Shown: positions 1 to 9,489 of the stretch, piece after piece
Layout of the letters: each line of letters begins with the position of its first letter
Position numbering within the stretch: position 1 is the stretch's first letter
Assembly (NCBI GenBank): GCA_964036045.1
Contig: OZ038385.1
Coordinates: 23,466,353 to 23,530,352, forward strand
Source of the DNA: Eutreptiella sp. 'Long Island Sound 2002'
Lineage: Eukaryota > Euglenozoa > Euglenophyceae > Eutreptiales > Eutreptiaceae
Reading direction: 5' to 3'
DNA length: 64,000 bases
The notes under the pieces: generated by a model
Databases searched by the model: none
What the model was told of the DNA's origin: nothing
Seen by the model: the letters and a program-made list of their open reading frames with translations, nothing else
Program-made: the position numbers and the translations under genes

Positions 1-520
1 GAACAAGGCGCGGAAGCTCACGGAGGGGCTGGCAGATGCAGCGACGTGCGGCAAACCGAGAAATGCCGGCAAAGACTGGGCAAACCGACATGGCAGCCGA
101 AACCGTTTTTGCCAGGAATGCTTCCTTTGCGTTGGGTTTGGCCGAGTATCGGCGGCGTTCATGTTGAGGTATATGTACATACTTGGGTACCTGGATCTTT
201 GTGAGGGTCTGTTTGAGGGGATGTGGGCGATGAGGTCCCCTGCTTTTCGGCAAGCTCAGTGCCAAAACCTGGCTGATCGTGCAGGCACGTGCAGGCCGCC
301 AAATCCGATCACCTTCGCGACGGGATTGTGGTGCATAGCCCCATCTGCTAATCCCTGGACCTTAAGCCCTCAGTCTCCTAGCAGAGAGCGACCGCTTCTG
401 TTGTGAGAGGCTTGCACTGGACCCCAGAACACTTCATGTCCGTTGGAAACATAAAAGCAAAAAATTCCAGCGCACTTTGCGGAGCGCACATTGCACATCA
501 CTGTCTTTCTTCATCCCCTT
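1..520. other. No gene recognised
   Basis: Short open frames only, none with a recognisable domain or splice-site context. I see no repeat shared with the rest of the window. Confidence 0.5.
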
Positions 521-800
521 TCCCACCACGGGGGGGGCGACCCCTCGGTTCTGGACGCCAACTACCCCCCCAAGTAACTTTTGGCCGGAGGCCCCTTGGG
601 GGGGGAGGCATTGGAGGGGGGGGTTCAGGGAGGGCCAATGGAGGGGGGTCTAGGAGGGGCTTGGGGGGGGGGGGGGGGGGCTCCGGGAGGGTCGGTTGGG
701 GGGGGTGGGGGCAAGTGGGGCAATTCGGGGTGGTGGTGGGGGGGGGGGTCCAGGTGGGGCGATTTGGGGTGTTGGGGGGGGGGGGGGGGGCACAGGCTCC
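521..800 (+). repeat. G-run tract with G-quadruplex potential
   Basis: About 280 bases in which runs of 3 to 18 G recur every few bases on the plus strand. Proline- or glycine-rich frames in all readings are a by-product of this composition. A block just before it (taacttttggccggaggccc, near 570) recurs near 3,465, also followed by a G run. Confidence 0.85.
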
Positions 801-845
801 CCTTACCTCCCCTTGCCCTCCCTCTAACCATACCATCACCATAAA

Positions 846-858
846 CCTAACCCTAACC
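846..858. repeat. Telomere-like motif CCTAACCCTAACC
   Basis: A short interstitial stretch of C-rich telomere-like repeats. A G-rich counterpart, CTAGGG/TTAGGG in four imperfect copies, lies at 1004-1027, and a weaker one at 2161-2195. All three lie beside the inverted-repeat element that starts at 1030. Confidence 0.45.
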
Positions 859-1029
859 TTTGCAGCCAGCTAGTTTGGCCATGCCTGCCATGTTGATTGG
901 GCTGAACAAAATCCGCCAAATTTCATTTATGGCTGCTTTTGCCACATCATTGCTCTCCATTTTGGACCCCAACACTCACTGTGACCCTAGCCTAAGGTGA
1001 GAGCTAGGGCTAGGGTTAGGGCTAGGGTC

Positions 1030-2143
1030 ACCGAGCTGGTGGAACCAGTCTTGGTTTTATAACCCTTTTTAGTGTCTAGGGTGGACCTACCAGGTTTAGC
1101 AGCAAGCAACAGCAGCAAGCAGCAAGCAACAGCACGCGCGAAATGGGTAAAAATCAGAACTCCGTCGTGGTGCTTTGGATTTCAGTGAAATTTTGGTGGA
1201 TGATACCTATGGGTGTGAAGTACAATCACACAAAGTTTGAGCCAGAAACTCAACGGTGGCGGCCGGGAACGGGATTCGCAAGTGGCGGACCTCAGTTTCA
1301 AAAACTGCAGTTTAGGGCCAAAAACAGCCATTTTTGGGCCAAAAAAGCCCTGGAACACATTCAAAACGGCCAAACGAAGGGAAACGGTGGGTACACTGCA
1401 CCTGCGGCTTGACTTCCCCGTGTCAACGAGCTCTTTGCGGCCCTCTAACTCCATGATATGTCCCGGAAACGGCCCAAAAAGGCCCCTGGAAGCTCCAAAT
1501 GCCGACAGCCACAAACCAAGAATAGGCCATATCTTTGGCTACATGGCTCAAAATGCGATTCCGAGGGCACCTACTCCACCCGCAACCCCCCACTTTTTGT
1601 GGTTTCCACCCCTCAGAATTGCCCAAACGGACACCTAGACCCCAATACCTAGGCCCACTCGGCTGCAGCAAGCTGCAAGCTCAAGCCCAAACAGGTGGGT
1701 GCCCAAATGGGTCAACAGGGTCCAATAGGGGCAAAAAGATGACTTTTCTCAAAAATGATCCTAGACCATGTGCGACGCTAAAACAAGTGTTTTTGGACCG
1801 TTTTGAGCTTGTGGTGGCCCATTTTGGTCCTCCGAGAATCCCAAAATGCCTTGAAAATGGGCTGTTTTGGGACCAAAAATGGGTCAAAAATGGGTCAAAA
1901 ACGCATTTTTCCAAACCTCATCCTAGACCATTTGGGGTGCACAAACGGGTGAAATGAGCCCATTTTGAGCCCATTTTGGGGCATTTTGGCCCCTCAGAAG
2001 TCCAAAAAGCCTTGAAAGTGGGCCTCATGGTGATGGGGTTCACTTGCAAGCTGATTTCACTTTGTCAAGAGCTATCAATGTGTGAATCATTCTTGATGTC
2101 CTTCACCAATCATAGCTGATGTTCCCTCCCCCACCAGCTCGGT
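1030..2143. mobile_element. TIR-bounded element, copy 1 (non-autonomous DNA element?)
   Basis: The unit opens with ACCGAGCTGGTGG (1030-1042) and closes with its exact reverse complement CCACCAGCTCGGT (2131-2143). It holds no ORF with a recognisable domain; the frames of up to 133 codons are not convincing. Internal parts are rich in CCAAAA/TTTTGG phrases. A CAG/CAAG-rich tract lies at about 1097-1135. The same sequence is present again 1.19 kb downstream. Two copies sharing 13-bp perfect terminal inverted repeats suggest a MITE-like element; a plain tandem duplication of a segment with palindromic ends is the alternative. No clear target-site duplication is visible. Confidence 0.5.
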
Positions 2144-2217
2144 CCCAATATTCAGTCTTGATTAGGGTTAGATGTAGGTGTAGGGTTTGGGGTGGGCGTT
2201 AGAGTCAAGGTTGGGTC

Positions 2218-3326
2218 ACCGAGCTGGTGGAACCAGTCTTGGTTTTATAACCCTTTTTAGTGTCTAGGGTGGACCTACCAGGTTTAGCAGCAGCAGCAGC
2301 AAGCAGCAGCAAGCAGCAAGCAGCAGCACGCGCGAAATGGGTAAAAATCAGAACTCCGTTGTGGTGCTTTGGATTTCAGTGAAATTTTGGTGGATGATAC
2401 CTATGGGTGTGAAGTACAATCACACAAAGTTTGAGCAAGAAACTCAACGGTGGTGGCAGGGAACGTGATTCGCAAGTGGCGGACCTCAGTTTCAAAAATT
2501 GCAGCTTAGGGCCAAAAACAGCCATTTTTGGGCCAAAAAAGCCCGGGAACACATTCAAAACGGCCAAACGAAGGGAAACGGTGGGTACACTTCACGTGCG
2601 GCTTGACTTCCCCGTGTCAACGAGCTCTTTGCGGCCCTCTAACTCCATGATATGTCCCGGAAACGGCCCAAAAAGGCCCCTGGAAGCTTCAAATGCCTAC
2701 AGCCACAAACCAAGAATAGGCCATATCTTTGGCTACATGGCTCAAAATGCGATTCCGAGGGCACCTACTCCACCCGCAACCCCCCACTTTTTGTGGTTTC
2801 CACCCCTCAGAATTGCCCAAACGGACGCCTAGACCCCCATACGTAGCCCCAGTAGGCTGCGGCAAGCTGCAAGCTCAAGCCCAAACAGGTGGGTGCCCAA
2901 ATGGGTCAACAAGGTCCAATAGGGGCAAAAAGATGACTTTTCTCAAAAATGATCCTAGACCATGTGCGACGCTAAAACAAGTGTTTTTGGACCGTTTTGA
3001 GCTTGTGGTGGCCCATTTTGGTCCTCCGAGAATCCCAAAATGCCTTGAAAATGGGTTGTTTTGGGACCAAAAATGGGTCAAAAATGCATTTTTCCAAACC
3101 TCATCCTAGACCATTTGGGGTGCACAAACGGGTGAAATGAGCCCATTTTGAGCCCATTTTGGGGCATTTTGGCCCCTCAGAAGTCCAAAAAGCCTTGAAA
3201 GTGGGCCTTGTGGTGATGGGGTTCACTTGCAAGCTGATTCCACTTTGTCAAGAACCATCAATGTGTGAATCATTCTTGATGTCCCTCACCAGTCATAGCT
3301 GATGTTCCCTCCCCCACCAGCTCGGT
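2218..3326. mobile_element. TIR-bounded element, copy 2
   Basis: Direct repeat of 1030-2143 at an offset close to 1,194 bp, with the same 13-bp terminal inverted repeats (2218-2230 and 3314-3326). It differs by scattered substitutions, a longer CAG-rich tract at about 2285-2330, and a small deletion near 3,080 that removes one copy of a short repeated phrase. The sequence outside the right end (cccaatattcagtcttgatt) is also shared with copy 1. The duplicated block is therefore larger than the TIR-bounded part. Confidence 0.5.
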
Positions 3327-4076
3327 CCCAATATTCAGTCTTGATTTAAGGATAGTGTTGGGGTGCAAAGTGGACAAAATTTTCCTTAGGGCACCTTTGG
3401 TGTTCATGGAGCGTCGGGCGCCTTTGGCGCCCATGGACGCCTGAGGGTGACACCTTTGGCAACTAACTGTTGGCCGGAGGCCCCTAGGGGGGGGGGGGGG
3501 GTAGTTGCGGAGTCGCCCCCCCGGGTTTCCCACTCATGAGGTGGCCATGATGATGCAGCACCATGCGATCGTGATCCACGGACACAATGGGCAATGGCCA
3601 GTTGTTATGTGATCCACCAACACAATGCACCATCAAGACCACCGACGGCACGGCCACCATTATCAACCATGACCAAACCTGATCATTTGTGATAATGGGC
3701 CAATTGTCAAGGTTGTGGCGTGTGCTGCAAGACTAAGTGCACCCAGGTGAATTCATCCAGTTGAAGTGCAACATCACCGTGGGAGTGGGTCCGATTCCAG
3801 GAATCGTACTCAACGGGTGCAATGGTGTATCTCAGCAACACGCGACCATATTTGGTTAAGGAGGAGACGGACGACTTCACGACTTTACGGTGGCGACGTT
3901 TAAAATAATTGACTCTGAGGGTGCATACACGAGATGCACGCAGAGACGGGTCCGACGACTCTAAATGGGACAACAATTTACAGGGCGGGATGAACACGGG
4001 TGCCGACTGGTGCGCGTGGGCACCTTCCAGCCCCTTGAAGCCGCATCACTTGACAAGCGCAGGTAGATAGGCATAC
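3327..4076. other. No gene recognised; G run and short palindromes
   Basis: Contains a palindromic block (ggcgcctttggcgcc near 3418), a G run at 3487-3500 and a phrase shared with about 570-600. The minus-strand frames are short and unsupported. Confidence 0.4.
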
Positions 4077-4282
4077 CTCAAGACCCTCAAAGGCAGCACG
4101 TCCGGGTGCTGTCACCCTGTACCAGCTACACTTGCGGTAAGCGCAGTACACGATCCCAAAGACGGCGGCCACACCCAGTGCTATCAGGGCAATCCATCCG
4201 GCCCCAAGGCCGCCAGGAGCTGGGGGCGGTGAGGACACTAGCAGCGGCGGGGAGGGAGCTGGCGACGATGGAACGTTGGGCC
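4077..4282 (-). CDS. Candidate exon: Ser/Pro stalk and transmembrane anchor
   Basis: Read on the minus strand, an acceptor (cccctcgcag, AG at 4284-4283) is followed by a Ser/Pro-rich stretch (SSPAPSPPLLVSSPPPAPGG). A hydrophobic segment of about 20 residues comes next (GWIALIALGV and on), then a basic and aromatic tail beginning RKCSWYR. The frame leaves the exon at a good donor, GAG|GTATGC (4077/4076). This is the layout of the C-terminal part of a type I membrane protein: extracellular stalk, one membrane pass, short cytoplasmic tail. The acceptor is in phase 1, like the exons of the macrosatellite on the same strand. No gene family is recognised and the neighbouring exons are unknown. The exon start is a choice between two nearby AGs. 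Confidence 0.4.
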
Positions 4283-6301
4283 CTGCGAGGGGTGCGAGGC
4301 GGCATATATGCACCTTGCGAGGGGTGCGCATCTGCTGAATGGAGTTGGCAGGGGTTGGGTCAGGGATCAAATGATGCAGTTGCAACACCAATTCCAGGAA
4401 TGGAGGCCACACAGGCTTCCATTCCTTCACGGGGTAGTCGGCACGAAGTCGCCCCCTCGAACCCCCTCCCCCGCCGTACCACCTCATGTATCTGTCCCCC
4501 GTACATGTGGAGGCCACCCCCGGTGTCCGAGTTCCGTCTCGGCTGGATCGAGTTCCGCCTCGATCCAGGGGACGCCACCGGGGTTTTCCCCGTGCCGGGC
4601 CGAGCTCCCCCTGTCCCAGTCCCCCAGTCCCCCCGGCGCTGCGGCGACGCCTCCGTATGTTAAATCCGCCCCCCCCCCCCCTCGCGCCCCCCAGAAAAGT
4701 TCGCCTCACTTGCAAAACCCAACGGACTCCGGCGCGGAGTCCGCATACCTCCTCTGCCCCGTAGCCCTGGCCCCCCGCCCCCAGCCCCGCCCTGTCCCCC
4801 CCGTACCTCCCCCCCGCCCTTCCACATCTCCCCCGCATGGGCGACTTTGTGCCGTATATGGGGGGGATAATCAGGGCAGGCTTCCTATTAGGAGACCTTT
4901 AATTTTGTGGGCTACACACTGGGGGTACGTTTTCTGCCAATGCCCACTGGCAACGGGCTGACAGGGACATTCTGGCGGGTTGTTTGTCAGGGATATTCCG
5001 ACCTAACCGTCAGTGCCAGGGGCGGTTTGCATTTCACTGACAGAGATGCCCTGGTGGTTGAGATTTCAGCGATGTGGCTGTCAATTCCTGATGTTCAGTC
5101 ACGACGTGAGGTGTCAGGCTGACTTGCATGGAGTTTCCGGGGTGGGCCATCGCAGTGTGCAAGGGCCAGCCGGAACACATGCCCGTCCACCTGGTGATTC
5201 ATGGGGCTTGGCGGGCAGCGCTGTTATAAGACACACTCTTCGTGCAGCCGCGGACTGCGGACAGAACAGCACGGGCGGCGGCTTCATTTCGTTGGAGCAG
5301 CACAACGCTAGCGGTTGTCGTACGGGGGTCCCTAAAGCGGGGGGAGACATGGTTGCGTACCAACTGGATGCGCCCCCCACAGACTGGGGTCTGCAGACGG
5401 TCTATGCGCCGTACCTATGCCACCGGCGCACGTCGGTGTGGCGTGACAGGATCGCATATAGCCAATGCCCAATTGGGAATGGGGAGCCTGAGCAGAGGGT
5501 CGTCTCGTTGTGAGCCCTTCTTCAGACGCCCCTGAGGGCTCAGGTGTAAGAGGGGGCTCATTTGACAGACTGACGGGGTCCCAGGGGGTAGACCGTCACA
5601 GCCCCCCCCCCCCCCCCCCCACCTGTGTGACATTCCGTTCGGTTGTTGCTCCTTTACGGGGCCCTGGACAGTCACCCGTTCTTCCCTTCGCATGTTGCGT
5701 CGGGTTGCTGATTTCTGTCGGCCGCTGCGGCCGGTGCTCTTGCTGGTGTCGTTTCCGCGTTCGCGGAGCCCAGTGGTTGGTGTGTTGGGGCTGTGCTGAA
5801 TGTGGCATGGTGTGCCGTTTGCGCGTCAGTGGCGCCCAATAATTGGCGTATTGAGGATGTGCTGGTTGTTGCCGGGGTCGTTTGACTGTTTTTGCTGTCC
5901 ACGCACCTCTGTCCATAGGCCGTCCATAGCCTGCCTCGCTGTGTTTCTGTGTGCGTGAGGCCCAGGTGCCCTGTTCCTCCACGTGCTGTCCCGGCAGTCC
6001 ACCATATGTCCTTTTCCCCTTCACAGCTGGTCTGCCCCTGATGGGCTCCCGGTCCCATTGCGCAAACAGCCCATCTGGGCTGCGGGAGACACCCCCCACC
6101 TGATGCCGGTTGAGCACGGGTTGCCCTGGCACCCGTTAGCGACGGGGCTGGCTGGCCAAGCCATCCCCTTTATTGTCGCTGCCTCCCATGCGCACACTCT
6201 GCCATCCGCTCCATCTTGGTTCCCTGTTGCCGCTGTTCTGGCTGCCTCTCCTGCCTTGCTGTTCCCCTCCTCCTTGGCTGCTGTGTTTGCCCTTGTCCCT
6301 C
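4283..6301. other. No gene recognised; GC-rich with C runs
   Basis: C runs at about 4,669-4,681 and 5,602-5,620 create proline-rich shadow frames. A plus-strand frame around 5,013-5,513 (166 codons) lacks any motif I know. A phrase at 4,930-4,950 (tgccaatgcccactggcaac) is echoed at 5,460-5,480. Confidence 0.4.
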
Positions 6302-6304
6302 TTA
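6302..6304. repeat. Target-site duplication TTA, left
   Basis: The trinucleotide TTA directly outside the left inverted terminus is repeated at 8448-8450 outside the right one. Three-base TWA duplications are typical of PIF/Harbinger transposons. Confidence 0.6.
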
Positions 6305-6383
6305 GAGGGAGATATACGCACCGCGCGCACCGCGTGGTGCACCGCGCGCGCACCGCGCGCGCACCGCGCGCGCACCGCGCTTA
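6305..6383. repeat. Left terminal repeat and GCGCACC array
   Basis: After the 12-base terminus, about five units of GCGCGCACC follow, ending in gcgcttatatttc. The array is almost pure alternating purine-pyrimidine and palindromic in part, so it could form Z-DNA or cruciforms. The right end (8392-8447) carries a shorter version. Confidence 0.7.
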
Positions 6384-6420
6384 TATTTCTACCAACCCTT
6401 TCCTGCATTTTTCACATTTT

Positions 6421-6560
6421 TTCAGGGTGGCAAGGACGCGGTGGCCTAAGGGGTAAGCACACAACAACGGAGGCCTCCACTCCATCCTCCTCACCAATGG
6501 TGGTTGTGGCCGCCCACACCCCCTGCCAGGGGAGGGCCGTAGGAAGAGGAAGAAGAGGAT
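6421..6560 (+). repeat. A-box dispersed repeat (SINE-like), copy in transposon
   Basis: Begins gggtggcaaggacgcggtgg and continues through a phrase (acaacaacggaggcctccac) that recurs at 15.3 kb and in every macrosatellite unit. TGGCCTAAGGGG at 6442-6453 matches the RNA polymerase III A-box consensus TRGYNNARNNGG at every position. I cannot find a good B box at the usual spacing, and the sequence downstream does not fold as a tRNA. A tRNA-derived SINE head is the best guess. Confidence 0.4.
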
Positions 6561-6624
6561 GTAGAACTCTCCGGTACGGCCGCTCGACCGAAGAGCCTAG
6601 TGCCCCACAGGGTGCCCAAGCCTG

Positions 6625-6750
6625 TGGGGCCGTTTCGAACGTTTCGCGTTTCGCTGTGCTCAATGCACTCGTTTCGCGTTTCGGAGTGTTACTTCTTGGG
6701 GTGCCCAAGCCCAGGAAGTAACCGTATCGGTGCGTTTCGCGTTTCAATGA
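6625..6750 (+). repeat. GTTTCG repeats
   Basis: Three to four copies of cgtttcgcgtttcg separated by 25-60 bases, one spacer containing ggggtgcccaagccc. The same motif and spacer phrase form the 63-bp tandem repeat at 15,485-15,650. Both follow an A-box repeat. Confidence 0.6.
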
Positions 6751-6762
6751 TCACGGTGTCAC

Positions 6763-8028
6763 CTACGAGGAAGCCTCCTCTTCCTCCTCATCAGCAGACG
6801 TAAGTGACGAGCCTGAGGATGATGAATCCGAATCCGAGTCCGAATTGGAATCGGAATCTGAACCACGACGTCTGGTGGCCTTTGGCTGCCCGAAAATGCC
6901 ATTTGGGAAGTGGTCCCAAGGGCCGTACGGCTCATAGCGCACATTGCGCACGTTGAGAAATTGCTGAATGTGCACAACGGCTCGCACCATCAAATGCAAT
7001 TTCTGCAAGCGATCTGGAAGGGTACACCCATGCTTCGTGTACATGTTCCTGCAGACACCCCAACCGTGGATTTCTGTCAGCACGTGTTCCGACCGTGCGC
7101 GCAACAAACTGTGGCCGTCATTTGCCTTTGCTTTCCAGGGAGGCATGTCCAGTTTTTTGGGCTTGGGATATGGGGTGATTGAGCCCTTTCGGCCACCAAA
7201 TCCGCCATCCAATAGATGGCCTTCACCAGGCTGTATCCTGTGGAGAGGAGGTCCCAACTCCTTCATGATCCGCGCGTCACCGCGCACCCCACAAGAGATG
7301 CCGCCAAACCAGCGGAAGTTGCCCAAGAAGTCGTTCATCAAAAGGATTTTCAGCACGTCCTCCTCGTATTTCGGTTGAAAGAGGACGTCGCTGAGCTGTC
7401 CTCCATGCGAGTCCAACGGATATGTGTCACCGATGGTGGTGACAAGGTACGGATGGAGTGGGCTGTGGTTGATGCGAATCGGTTGCCTCGCTTCGACGGC
7501 GAACACCAGGACGTCGTTGGTCTTTGCGGAAGTCCCCAGCTGCCGAACGCCACCGTCCACGCAATATCTCGGCCAACTTGCACACCCAATCTTTCCAATT
7601 GTCAGTCCCCACTTCCACTGATGGCAATAAGCTCCAAACTCTGACGAAATGATCGGCAGTCTCACTGAAGTATGGATGGACCTTGGTAGCTTCCGGAGCC
7701 TCTGGCGATACCCCTAAGACAAAAAAAAAACAGGGTACAGACACCCCAACACCCCAACACAGCCCACCGTACAGTAACTTGCCCTGCCCTACCCTGCCCT
7801 GCCCTCAACAGCCACAGGGGTCACCACCAGAGAAAAAGAACAGTGACTGGAAGCAAAGCACAGCGCACAGCGCGGCACAATGTACAATCAAATACCTTTG
7901 GTCCGAAGGATCTCCTCCCACTGTTTGGCCATATATGCCAGTGCTTCAGCCTCCTGGTCGGCCGTCATGGTGAGCTTGATGAGACGGAGGCGTTCCCGCC
8001 GGGCTTTTTGATTCACGCGGGCTGCCAT
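6763..8028 (-). CDS. DDE-type transposase (PIF/Harbinger family), spliced, one frameshift
   Basis: Exon 1 runs from ATG at 8028 to 7896: 44 codons plus one base, basic then acidic, ending WEEILRTK. A 182-bp intron with a GTATTT donor (7895) and a run of ten T before TAG (AG at 7715-7714) leads to exon 2 (7713-6763), where the frame continues without a break. Near 7,560, after VCKLAEIL, the open frame moves by one base and then stays open to TAG at 6763-6765. The second frame shows the order expected of the DDE_Tnp_4 superfamily: a block around IGDTYPLD, then FGGISCGVRGDARIMKEL, then DGGF...ITPY, then RARSEHVLTEIHGWG with the likely catalytic glutamate. The C-terminus is a Ser/Asp then Glu tract. 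In family terms the protein cuts and joins the ends of its own transposon in the nucleus. The frameshift is either decay or a consensus error. Family assignment rests on motif order only. Confidence 0.7.
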
Positions 8029-8447
8029 GACAAAAACCAAATGAGAAAAACACTTTCAGGTCTGCACAACGGGAAGAACAAGAGGAGGAACCAGATGGAA
8101 AATAAACAAGAACAAGGTGACTAACAGTGGACGCACAGACTCGCTACGAAAAACGCGCGTACTTCAGCGGAAAACATTTTGTGCCTCTGATTTTTCATTT
8201 GTTCTCTATAGAGGGAGGGGCGAGGCACCCGTGGCAATTGTCCGCCATCGCGACAGCCATCGCAACCTGGCTTGGCGCCCTATCCCGCAGCCACGGCACA
8301 CGGGCTCACCACAAGGGAGGGGCAAATAGTGGTGAGGTGCAGAAAACAACACAAGGGGAAAGAAAAGGTTGTACGCGCACGTGGAAAATCAATGCACCGC
8401 GCGCGCACCGCGTGGTGCACCGCGCGCACCGCGCTTATATCTCCCTC

Positions 8448-8450
8448 TTA
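8448..8450. repeat. Target-site duplication TTA, right
   Basis: Partner of 6302-6304; it follows directly on the right inverted terminus TATATCTCCCTC. Confidence 0.6.
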
Positions 8451-9489
8451 GTGTGGCTCCCGCGTTCTGTGTCTGTGTTGCTCCTCCCCCTGTCTGTTGG
8501 CGCTCTTGGGTGCCCCTGTCGCGCACCCCCTCCTGTCCCACCCGCCTGCCCCCCCGTACGAGGATCTCACATCTCCGTACGACGTGGACTGTTCCGTGCG
8601 CGGTTGGCTGGTCACGGCCCTGTTGCCACCCCCGTGGCAGGCACTTCCCGGCGCGTGGCATGCAGCTCCCGCCCTTGTGGAGTACGTGGGCACCTTGTAG
8701 AGGGAGGGGGGGGGGTGTTTGCTGATGGCTTGCTCGGCGTGCGCCGCATTTGGTGGTTGCTGCAGTGCTCGCACCTCATGGTTCCCTTGTGTATTGCTGT
8801 GTGTCCTGTCGGGGCTCGTCTCACTGCCGTGTGTGGGGCGGCTCTGTGCCCAGTTGCTTTGCTGCTTGCGTTCCTCCCAATTTCGGGCTCTTTCCTTTTC
8901 TGCCGGCACGCTCATTGCTACTGGTGTGCGGCGCCGGGGGGGGGGGGGGGGGAGCATGTCGCTCCCTGCATCCCCTTGTGGCTGTCGGGTTGTCCCACTT
9001 GCAGTTGGGGGGCACCGGACACTTTTGCACATGTCTCCAAATCTACAAATTGACTTGTCACTGGTGTTTGTTGGGGTTGTTATGGGACGAATGTGGTGCA
9101 TTGTTGCTCTTTTGCTTTTTGGGCTGTTGAGGGGCTCCCCGTTTGAGGACTTCACTCCGGGCTGTCCACGCCTCGGAGCTAGGGACTCGTGTGAGTCCAC
9201 CCCCTGGTTGGTCGTGTGCAGTGACCACCAATGGTTTGGACGATGTGTCTCATAAGCGTGCCCAAGACCCCTGCACTTCGCCCTGGTGACAGAACTTAGC
9301 TACTCTCGGGCAGTACATGTTTTAGGTCGCTGCCCAATGGACAACCACGTAGCCGGCTGCCAACACCCGCAGGGGCGACCCCCTTACTTAGGTTTGGGTT
9401 GCCTTTTCCTCCCGGTGTGGTCGCGATGCTGATGGCTCCCGGGAGTGCATCAGGGAAGCATCCCTTCTATATTGTGTGTAAGTGTGGCC
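8451..9489. other. No gene recognised
   Basis: GT-rich sequence on the plus strand with a G run at 8937-8953. The frames here are long but lack any motif and appear to be a composition effect. Confidence 0.4.

Larger units (their letters stand above)
6305..8447 (-). mobile_element. PIF/Harbinger-type DNA transposon
   Basis: The element begins GAGGGAGATATA (6305-6316) and ends with the same 12 bases inverted (8436-8447). TTA flanks it on both sides. At both ends the inverted repeat passes into alternating GCGCGCACC arrays with palindromic GGTGCACC centres (to about 6383; from about 8392). The interior carries a minus-strand DDE transposase gene (6763-8028). Target duplication, terminal repeats and transposase type all agree with the PIF/Harbinger superfamily. 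Between the left end and the gene lie an A-box-containing dispersed repeat (from 6421) and GTTTCG repeats, so the element may carry a nested insertion. I found no second ORF of the Myb-like type that full Harbinger elements often have. With its transposase frameshifted, the copy is probably inactive. Confidence 0.7.

Noticed and set aside
403-873. Gly- or Pro-rich ORFs across the G-run tract
   Set aside because: Pure composition effect, no conserved pattern or splice sites.
6442-6515. tRNA gene at the A-box
   Set aside because: No cloverleaf, anticodon arm or B box at the proper distance.
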